The notes under the pieces: generated by a model
The model's database searches: none
Told to the model about the DNA's origin: nothing
The model's input: the letters and a program-made list of their open reading frames with translations, nothing else
Program-made: the position numbers and the translations under genes
Part shown: in pieces, positions 1 through 4,934 of the stretch
Position numbering within the stretch: the first letter of the stretch is position 1
Layout: each line of letters opens with the position of its first letter
Source of the DNA: an uncultured Lachnospiraceae bacterium
Lineage (GTDB): Bacteria; Bacillota; Clostridia; Lachnospirales; Lachnospiraceae
Assembly (NCBI GenBank): GCA_905236585.1
Contig: CAJOQZ010000282.1
Location: forward strand, 1 to 6,672
DNA: 6,672 nucleotides
Reading direction: 5' to 3'

Positions 1-615
1 GGGCGCGTCATTGCGCGTCCGTATGTCGGCAAAAAGAAGGGCGAATTCAAACGCACGTCGAACCGCCACGACTACGCGGTCAAACCGACGAACGCGACGG
101 CGCTTAACGCGTTAAAAGACGCCGGATATGATGTGATCAGCGTCGGCAAGATTGCGGATATCTTCTGCGAGGAAGGGATTACGGCGGGCAACCATTCCGA
201 CAGTTCGGTTCACGGCATGGAGCAGACAATCGACATCTGCAAAAAGGATTTTAAGGGGCTTTGCTTTACAAATTTGGTGGATTTTGACGCTCTCTGGGGA
301 CACCGCCGCGATCCGATCGGATACGGACGCGAGATCGAGAAATTCGATAAAAACCTGGGCGTGCTGATGGATCTGATGCGAGACGACGATCTTTTGATTT
401 TAACGGCGGATCACGGGAACGATCCGACATATACGGGAACCGACCATACGAGGGAATATGTGCCGTTCATTTCCTATTCGAAGAAGATGGCGGACGGCGG
501 CGCACTGCCGGATACCGATACGTTTGCCGTGATCGGGGCTTCGATCGCTGAGAATTTCGGCGTCAGTATGCCGGAGGGAACGATCGGCAGTTCGATTTTG
601 GAGCGGCTGGTGTAA
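1..615 (+). CDS. deoB: Phosphopentomutase, C-terminal half (5' end outside window)
   Basis: Phosphopentomutase interconverts (deoxy)ribose-1-phosphate and (deoxy)ribose-5-phosphate in the cytoplasm, linking nucleoside breakdown to the pentose phosphate pathway. The frame is open from base 1 and encodes 204 residues; the family is about 390, so roughly the N-terminal half is missing. The visible start matches the DeoB cap-to-core region (GRVIARPYVG, then FKRTSNRHDYA and IGKIADIF-like VGKIADIF). The metal-binding residues of the alkaline-phosphatase-like core are present: Asp96 and His101 (DALWGHRRD), Asp137 and His138 (TADHGND) and His149 (TDHTRE), with the same spacing as the dimanganese ligands of the Bacillus cereus enzyme. 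The phosphothreonine and first Asp ligand lie upstream of the window. The gene ends 1 nt before a membrane-protein gene and shares an apparent operon with purine nucleoside phosphorylase, which makes its substrate. An internal GTG at 133 is not the start, because conserved sequence continues upstream. Confidence 0.97.
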   Translation, partial: GRVIARPYVGKKKGEFKRTSNRHDYAVKPTNATALNALKDAGYDVISVGKIADIFCEEGITAGNHSDSSVHGMEQTIDICKKDFKGLCFTNLVDFDALWGHRRDPIGYGREIEKFDKNLGVLMDLMRDDDLLILTADHGNDPTYTGTDHTREYVPFISYSKKMADGGALPDTDTFAVIGASIAENFGVSMPEGTIGSSILERLV

Positions 616-616
616 A

Positions 617-1258
617 ATGGAATCGTCGCTTTTTCGAAAAAAAAATGGAAAAAAACTGATGCTTGCGGTTGTCGGGATATTCCTCGTCGGCACAGGGCTG
701 GCGTTTAATGCTGCCGCGGCGCTGGGGAATGATCCGGTCGGCATTGTCTATGACGGAATCCGCAGCGCAGCGAACTTAAGTCCGACGCAGTTAGGGATGG
801 CGTCGAATATTGTTAATGTTACGCTGATGGTGATCGTGTTTTTATTGAACCGCCATTATGTCAATATCGGCACGTTCATTTATATCCTGCCGTATGGGTT
901 CGTGGTGGATCTCGGCGGCAGAATGTACCGTGCGATTATTGACGTCGATACCCAGCCGCTGCCGGTTCAGATTGCCGGAGCGGCGGTAGGATGCACTCTT
1001 TTGTATCTTGGAGTAGCGATGTATATTACGGCGGATATCGGATTGGACCCGTTCACCGGAATCGTCATGGTGTTAAAAGATATCGTAAAAAAAGAATATC
1101 ATGTCGTAAAGATCTGTTTTGATATCTTCTGCGTTGCGCTGGGGACGATTTTGGGCGGCAAACTCGGTGTGATCACGATTGTTACGGCATTTACGGCGGG
1201 ACCGCTGATCGGTTTTTTTGCAAAAAAGATGCGCGGGCTGTTTCGGATGGATGAGTAA
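617..1258 (+). CDS. YczE/YitT-like integral membrane protein
   Basis: A 213-residue membrane protein of the YczE/YyaS/YitT type; biochemical function unknown. About six hydrophobic segments are visible, near residues 14-35, 57-78, 81-100, 116-138, 163-180 and 183-202, with a basic N-terminus (RKKNGKK) and a basic C-terminal tail. Two halves resemble each other: ALGNDPVGIV (about 35-44) corresponds to DIGLDPFTGIV (140-150), each in a segment-loop-segment arrangement, suggesting an internal duplication. The ATG lies 1 nt after the deoB stop, so the two are probably translationally coupled; a GGAG at 600-603 inside deoB is a rather distant ribosome site. An in-frame Met15 (659) is a possible alternative start at the edge of the first hydrophobic segment. 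The position between deoB and punA suggests, but does not prove, a role connected with nucleosides or pentoses. The family call is confident to the YczE-like level only. Confidence 0.82.
   Translation: MESSLFRKKNGKKLMLAVVGIFLVGTGLAFNAAAALGNDPVGIVYDGIRSAANLSPTQLGMASNIVNVTLMVIVFLLNRHYVNIGTFIYILPYGFVVDLGGRMYRAIIDVDTQPLPVQIAGAAVGCTLLYLGVAMYITADIGLDPFTGIVMVLKDIVKKEYHVVKICFDIFCVALGTILGGKLGVITIVTAFTAGPLIGFFAKKMRGLFRMDE
637..655 (+). repeat. A9 and A7 homopolymer runs in the 5' end of the membrane-protein gene
   Basis: Nine A residues at 637-645 and seven at 649-655 lie within codons 7-13 of the YczE-like gene, separated by TGG. Runs of this length can promote replication slippage or transcriptional slippage. 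Here they simply encode the Lys/Asn-rich cytoplasmic N-terminus, and the in-frame ATG at 659 lies just downstream. The runs are seen directly; any switching role is inference. Confidence 0.5.
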
Positions 1259-1282
1259 AAGAAGCGGTGCTGGATGAAGGTT

Positions 1283-1288
1283 AGGAGG
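1283..1288 (+). promoter_or_regulatory. Ribosome binding site of punA
   Basis: A perfect AGGAGG lies 8 nt before the ATG at 1297. It fixes the punA start and is the strongest ribosome site in the window. No clear promoter or terminator is seen in the 38-nt gap after the membrane-protein gene, so punA is probably transcribed with deoB. Confidence 0.85.
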
Positions 1289-1296
1289 AAGCGTAG

Positions 1297-2121
1297 ATGA
1301 ACGAAGTATATGAGAAACTGCAGACCTGCATGGAAAGCGTGAGAAAAGAGACGGACTTTCAGCCGGAGGTGGCGCTGATCTTAGGATCGGGACTCGGCGA
1401 TTACGCAGATACCGAGGTAAAAGTGGAAAAGGCAATTCCTTACAGCAAGATACAGCAATTTCCGACGTCAACGGTTCCCGGACACAAGGGGCAGTTCGTC
1501 TTCGGGTATGTCGGGGATGTGCCGGTGGTCGTCATGCAGGGACGCGTGCATTATTATGAGGGCTATCCGATGACGGATGTCGTACTGCCGACGCGGCTGA
1601 TGGGCAGCCTCGGCGCGAAAAAACTTGTGCTTACAAACGCGGCGGGCGGCGTGAACTATCATTTCCGTCCCGGGGACTTCATGTTGATCGCCGACCACAT
1701 TACGACGGCGATACCGAACCCGCTGATCGGTGCAAATATTGACGAATTGGGCGTGCGGTTCCCGGATATGAGTGAGGCGTACAGCCTGCGGATGCGGGAC
1801 ATAATCAAAAAAGTCGCTATGGATATGGGAATCTATCTGCGGGAAGGCGTATATGCGCAGCTGACGGGGCCGACATATGAGACACCCGCAGAGATACGCA
1901 TGATACGGTCATGGGGTGCGGATGCAGTCGGCATGAGCACCGCCTGCGAGACGATAGCGGCGCGGCATATGGGAATGGAAGTCTGCGGCATTTCGTGCAT
2001 TACGAATCTTGCGGCTGGCATGACCCGCGAAAAACTCAGCCATAAAGAGGTGCAGGAAACGGCGGACCGCGTGGCGAAGCAATTTAAGCAGTTGGTGACG
2101 GGGGTAATTGAGAATATCTAA
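1297..2121 (+). CDS. punA: Purine nucleoside phosphorylase, trimeric (PNP-I) family
   Basis: This cytoplasmic enzyme cleaves purine (deoxy)nucleosides with phosphate to the free base plus (deoxy)ribose-1-phosphate. At 274 residues it has full family length. Visible active-site motifs, in order, are the phosphate-binding ILGSGLGDYAD (Ser31), PGHKG (His63), QGRVHYYEGY (Arg83, His85, Glu88), TNAAGG (114-118), GPTYETPAE (Tyr194, Glu195), VGMSTACE (Met213, Ser214), ITNLAAG (Thr236, Asn237) and LSHKEV (His249). Glu195 with Asn237 is the pair linked to 6-oxopurine (inosine/guanosine) preference in this family and argues against methylthioadenosine phosphorylase. A perfect AGGAGG precedes the ATG. 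It is the last gene of the deoB cluster, and its product is the DeoB substrate. No convincing terminator follows; a new promoter begins 13 nt after the stop, so read-through into the next genes is possible. Confidence 0.97.
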   Translation: MNEVYEKLQTCMESVRKETDFQPEVALILGSGLGDYADTEVKVEKAIPYSKIQQFPTSTVPGHKGQFVFGYVGDVPVVVMQGRVHYYEGYPMTDVVLPTRLMGSLGAKKLVLTNAAGGVNYHFRPGDFMLIADHITTAIPNPLIGANIDELGVRFPDMSEAYSLRMRDIIKKVAMDMGIYLREGVYAQLTGPTYETPAEIRMIRSWGADAVGMSTACETIAARHMGMEVCGISCITNLAAGMTREKLSHKEVQETADRVAKQFKQLVTGVIENI

Positions 2122-2134
2122 TTATCCGTTTTTC

Positions 2135-2162
2135 TTGAAATCAACTGCCAATGTGCTATAAT
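2135..2162 (+). promoter_or_regulatory. Sigma-A-type promoter with extended -10
   Basis: TTGAAA at 2135-2140 and a perfect TATAAT at 2157-2162 are separated by 16 nt. A TG one base before the -10 (TGCTATAAT from 2154) makes it an extended -10 promoter. The expected transcription start is near 2169, giving an approximately 36-nt leader before the small ORF at 2205. This is the best-formed promoter in the window and marks the start of the small ORF-kinase unit. Confidence 0.8.
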
Positions 2163-2204
2163 GGGGATAGTCGGTGAGAACGTTGGCGAAGGGAGATAAG
2201 AGAA

Positions 2205-2357
2205 ATGCAGAAAGATGAAATGCGGAATTTTCTTATCATGGAAGCAAAGGATAACAAAAAATCCGAACTGGAAGCATATAGAGCGCTGATGAAGGTATTC
2301 GGAATATCGGATGTGGTGGAGACGTTGAAGAATATCGAAAAAGAACAGAAGGGATAG
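2205..2357 (+). CDS. Small ORF, 50 residues, function unknown
   Basis: I do not recognise this protein. It begins MQKDEMRNFLIMEAKDNKKS and ends KNIEKEQKG: highly charged, no Cys, Trp or His, no signal peptide or membrane segment, and apparently mostly helical (a possible two-helix protein with a break near GIS, residues 34-36). Support for coding is positional. It has an AAGGGAG ribosome site at 2189-2195, 9 nt before the ATG; a strong promoter directly upstream; and a stop 4 nt before the next gene, whose ribosome site lies within its last codons. That arrangement points to a translated, coupled small gene rather than chance. Its product could regulate or bind the PfkB-like protein, or the ORF could mainly serve to couple translation. 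The choice is open. Confidence 0.72.
   Translation: MQKDEMRNFLIMEAKDNKKSELEAYRALMKVFGISDVVETLKNIEKEQKG
2347..2353 (+). promoter_or_regulatory. Ribosome binding site of the PfkB-like gene inside the small ORF
   Basis: AGAAGGG lies 8 nt before the ATG at 2362 and within the last codons of the 50-residue ORF. Ribosomes finishing the small ORF pass directly over it, so the downstream gene is probably translationally coupled. It supports 2362 as the start. Confidence 0.65.
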
Positions 2358-2361
2358 CGGT

Positions 2362-3327
2362 ATGTTCAAGTTTATCGTAGCGGGAATCACGCAGTTGGAA
2401 ATGATCATTAAGACGAAGGGGCTGCCGGTCGAGTATGAGCCGTTCACGGATGCGCATGACGGACTGCATATGTCGGCGGGCGGGGATGCGTTTAACGAAT
2501 CGCTGGCGTTAAAATGGCTCGGCGACGAAGTTGCGTTCATGACGGTGGTCGGTCGTGCGCAGAATCTTGACATCTTTAACCCACCGGGACGTGAAGTTAC
2601 ACTCGATACGGACTACGTACTTCCGATCTTGAACGAGACGCCGATGGAAGTGCTGCTGTATGACGACCAGCGGAATCAGCAGGTGTTTGACGATTTGAAA
2701 GACATCCGGGACGCGAGTTATGATATGACGCTGGCAGATCCGATCGCGAAGGATACGGATATGTTCGTTTTGTCCAATGCGAATTTCTGCCGTCCGTTTA
2801 TTGACTTGGCAAAGCGCAAGGATAAGAAAATCGCAGTCAAGATTCACAATTTTGTCCGTGAAAAAGAAAAGTACAACGTTGATTTTTTGGAGAATGCGAA
2901 CATTCTGTATTTCTCCGATACGTCGATCAAGGAAGACCCGTTCGACTTTGTTCAGTCGATTGCGGATGCGTACCATACCGACATCATCATTTTGGGACAG
3001 GGCTCAAAAGGGGTCATCCTATACGACCGCTACCGTGAGATCAAGGTGCATTATGATCCGGTGAAGTCCGGCAAAGTTGTCAACATGGCGGGCGAGGGCA
3101 ATGCGGTATTTGCATGTTTCCTGCATTACTTCCTGAAAACGGAAGATCCGAAAATAGCGATACACAAGGCGTTGCTGTTCGGCTCGCACAAGATCGGCTA
3201 TCTGGGTACGTCGGACGGCTTTATGACCGAGGCGCAGTTAGATCAATGGGACAACCTCATATGGAACCCGTCGGGCGGAGGCGCACTCAATAATTTCGGT
3301 ATCAGCGGATTGACGTTCAATAATTAA
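2362..3327 (+). CDS. PfkB-family kinase-like protein with altered catalytic motif
   Basis: A 321-residue protein of the PfkB (ribokinase-fold) family, normal in length. These cytoplasmic enzymes phosphorylate sugars or nucleosides with ATP. The N-terminal signature is recognisable as AGGDAFNESLALKWLG (39-54), with Gly-Gly, Asn45 and a closing Leu-Gly. The usual VGDDxxG that follows reads VVGRAQNLDIF (62-72). A TlGxkG-like strand appears as IILGQGSKGVILY (209-221). The C-terminal DTTGAGD signature, carrying the anion hole and catalytic Asp, reads NMAGEGN (241-247): the two glycines remain but the catalytic base position is Asn247 (codon 3100-3102). It may therefore be inactive, or work on an unusual substrate. 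The start is supported by a ribosome site and by the beta-strand-like KFIVAGI. It follows the 50-residue ORF by 4 nt and lies beside purine salvage genes, so a nucleoside or ribose-related ligand is a reasonable guess only. Specific substrate unknown. Confidence 0.85.
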   Translation: MFKFIVAGITQLEMIIKTKGLPVEYEPFTDAHDGLHMSAGGDAFNESLALKWLGDEVAFMTVVGRAQNLDIFNPPGREVTLDTDYVLPILNETPMEVLLYDDQRNQQVFDDLKDIRDASYDMTLADPIAKDTDMFVLSNANFCRPFIDLAKRKDKKIAVKIHNFVREKEKYNVDFLENANILYFSDTSIKEDPFDFVQSIADAYHTDIIILGQGSKGVILYDRYREIKVHYDPVKSGKVVNMAGEGNAVFACFLHYFLKTEDPKIAIHKALLFGSHKIGYLGTSDGFMTEAQLDQWDNLIWNPSGGGALNNFGISGLTFNN

Positions 3328-3338
3328 GAAACTATGAT
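3310..3338 (+). promoter_or_regulatory. Promoter-like element before the diguanylate cyclase gene
   Basis: TTGACG (3310-3315) and TATGAT (3333-3338) are spaced by 17 nt; each matches the sigma-A consensus at 5 of 6 positions. The element overlaps the last codons of the PfkB-like gene, and the -10 runs into the left arm of a hairpin. The expected start near 3345 would leave an approximately 50-nt leader before the ATG at 3395. Confidence 0.6.
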
Positions 3339-3370
3339 GGCAGGGTTTTCCAACACAACCCCTGCCATTT
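3337..3370 (+). terminator. Hairpin after the PfkB-like gene, probable weak terminator
   Basis: ATGGCAGGG (3337-3345) pairs perfectly with CCCTGCCAT (3360-3368). TT/AA can extend the stem towards the loop past one bulged C. It lies 9 nt after the kinase stop and is followed by only TTT-like sequence (TTCCG), so the U-tract is poor. It may terminate the small ORF-kinase transcript partially, or act as a 3' stabilising stem. Confidence 0.5.
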
Positions 3371-3394
3371 CCGATAAAAAGAGAAAATAGCGCC

Positions 3395-4819
3395 ATGAAA
3401 TCCAATAATAAAAATTTCAGAAAACGGATGCATTCCATATCCGTGCGGCTGCCATTTATCTTTGCTACGAGTTTTGTTTTTTTGCTGTGTGTTGTTCTGC
3501 TGTTAGTCCATACGTATTTTCACAATCGCATGATTGACGATTATTCACGGATGGGCGAGGGCGTTACACAACTTATGGCGTATGAACTCGACGGAGACAT
3601 GGTGGACGAGTACATAGAGAAAAATGAATCCATGCCCGAGTACAACCGCATCGTGGATCGATTTTATCAACTTCGCAACAACTACCCGGATATTCTGTAT
3701 ATGTATGTGTATCTTCTGGATTATGATGGTGCGCATGTGGTCTTTGATCTCGATGTCGAGGATACGGATTACGTGGATGGGGAAGGCTATGAGCCGGGAC
3801 TTGTGGTCGAACTGGATGAAGTATATGCTGCGCAGATGGATTTGATCCGCGCCGGTGGAGAGATTCCGCCGTATGCGGTTCGTTCAGATGAGGGCTATTT
3901 GCTTTCCTACGTTCGACCGGTGTTTGACAGCCAGGGGAACTATGCGTGTTCGGCGTGCGTTGACTTTTCCATGGATTATCTTTATCGACAGGATATGTTA
4001 TTTATCCTTCGGCTTGCGGTGCTTCTCCTTTTAGCGGCGGTGGCGCTGCTTGCCATTGACATGTATGTCGTGCGGAAGAATATTACGGGTCCCCTCAATA
4101 AAATGTCGTCAAAGACGAGCGGTTTTGCTTATGAGACGGAGGCTGACCGCTTCAATAATATTGCGCTGATGGAAGAACTTAATATCACGACGAATGACGA
4201 GATTGAAGACATTTATCAGGTGTTTATGTCCGTGCTGAAGGAGAGCGTTTACTACATGACGAATCTGACACGGGCGAAGCAGGATATCCAGACCAAGGAA
4301 GAACAGCTTGGCAAGATGAGCCAGACGGCATATAAGGATGCGCTCACAAGCGTCGGCAACAAAGCGGCGTATAACCGCGAACTGGAGAATCTGGCGCAGG
4401 ATATCGAGTTGAAGAATGTGTTGTTCGCCATCGTTATGATCGATATCAACAACTTAAAATATATCAACGATACCTTCGGGCATGAGGCGGGCGACAAGTA
4501 TATAAAGGGGTGCTGCGGCATCATCTGCAAAACGTACAGGCATTCGCCGGTGTTCCGCATCGGCGGGGATGAATTTGTAGTTGTGCTTAAGAACCGGGAT
4601 TATGTCAAGAGGTTCATGCTCTATACCAAGATCGGGATGTCGTTCATGCAGGCATACGGGAAAAATTCCAAAAAACCTTGGGAGCGATACTCCGCCTCCG
4701 TCGGCATGGCGGAATATGAGTTGGGCGACGAAAGCGCCGAGGCGGTATTCAAACGTGCGGATGCCCTAATGTATGAGAACAAGATGCAGTTTAAGGCGAA
4801 GCACGGGAGTTATCGGTAA
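3395..4819 (+). CDS. Membrane-bound diguanylate cyclase with extracellular sensor region
   Basis: This 474-residue protein is predicted to make cyclic di-GMP from two GTP at the membrane. Order of parts: basic cytoplasmic N-terminus; membrane segment about 19-41; extracellular region about 42-200 with Cache/PDC-like strands (YMYVYLLDYDGAHVVFDLD near 102-120; LLSYVRPVFDSQGNY near 169-183); membrane segment about 202-226; short HAMP-like linker starting ITGPLNKM; helical stalk about 265-310; GGDEF domain about 311-470. The domain has DALTSVGNKAAY (315-326), DINNLKYINDTFGHEAGD (350-367) and RIGGDEF (388-394). Asp350, Asn358, Asp367 and Glu393 match the metal, guanine and catalytic positions of PleD, so activity is expected. 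The RxxD inhibitory site is not conserved: Tyr381 and Ser384 occupy its Arg and Asp positions. No EAL or HD-GYP domain is present. The start has only a weak purine-rich ribosome site; in-frame Met12 is possible but would shorten the basic tail. The signal sensed is unknown. Confidence 0.93.
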   Translation: MKSNNKNFRKRMHSISVRLPFIFATSFVFLLCVVLLLVHTYFHNRMIDDYSRMGEGVTQLMAYELDGDMVDEYIEKNESMPEYNRIVDRFYQLRNNYPDILYMYVYLLDYDGAHVVFDLDVEDTDYVDGEGYEPGLVVELDEVYAAQMDLIRAGGEIPPYAVRSDEGYLLSYVRPVFDSQGNYACSACVDFSMDYLYRQDMLFILRLAVLLLLAAVALLAIDMYVVRKNITGPLNKMSSKTSGFAYETEADRFNNIALMEELNITTNDEIEDIYQVFMSVLKESVYYMTNLTRAKQDIQTKEEQLGKMSQTAYKDALTSVGNKAAYNRELENLAQDIELKNVLFAIVMIDINNLKYINDTFGHEAGDKYIKGCCGIICKTYRHSPVFRIGGDEFVVVLKNRDYVKRFMLYTKIGMSFMQAYGKNSKKPWERYSASVGMAEYELGDESAEAVFKRADALMYENKMQFKAKHGSYR

Positions 4820-4836
4820 GTAATAGCAAAAGAAAA

Positions 4837-4880
4837 AGAACCCGGACAGGAGTTGATTCCTATCCGGGTTTTAATTTATT
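4837..4880. terminator. Bidirectional intrinsic terminator between convergent genes
   Basis: AACCCGGACAGGA (4839-4851) pairs with TCCTATCCGGGTT (4858-4870) with one C-A mismatch and a 6-nt loop. On the plus strand it is followed by a T-rich stretch (GGGTTTTAATTTATT, then TTTTTT at 4882-4887), 20 nt after the diguanylate cyclase stop. On the minus strand the A-rich flank at 4828-4840 becomes a T-rich tract, 65 nt after the efflux gene stop. It can thus end both convergent transcripts. The remaining intergenic bases (to 4934) show nothing else. Confidence 0.85.
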
Positions 4881-4934
4881 GTTTTTTCAGTTCTAAATCT
4901 TCGGTTGTACGCGAAACTGCTCCGCAAGAGACGG

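Noticed and set aside
400..744. Minus-strand open frame across the deoB/membrane gene junction
   Set aside because: It is opposite conserved DeoB metal-binding motifs, and the product has no recognisable features.
1073..1471. Minus-strand open frame spanning the end of the membrane gene and start of punA
   Set aside because: It lies opposite two well-supported genes and their AGGAGG site, and its Arg/Pro/Ser-rich composition is typical of an antisense shadow.
2100..2134. Possible terminator after punA
   Set aside because: A T-run (2129-2133) is present, but only imperfect, short AT-rich pairing precedes it; no convincing stem.
2163..2204. Possible riboswitch in the leader of the small ORF
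   Set aside because: The leader from the predicted start is only about 36 nt, too short for known purine or similar riboswitches, and no stem is evident.
2118..2573. 151-codon minus-strand open frame opposite the small ORF and kinase start
   Set aside because: It overlaps a plus-strand promoter, two plus-strand ribosome sites and conserved PfkB sequence. Its product is Ser/Pro/Ile-rich with no recognisable domain.
2509..2976. 155-codon minus-strand open frame inside the kinase gene
   Set aside because: It lies fully opposite a conserved coding sequence, without its own ribosome site or promoter.
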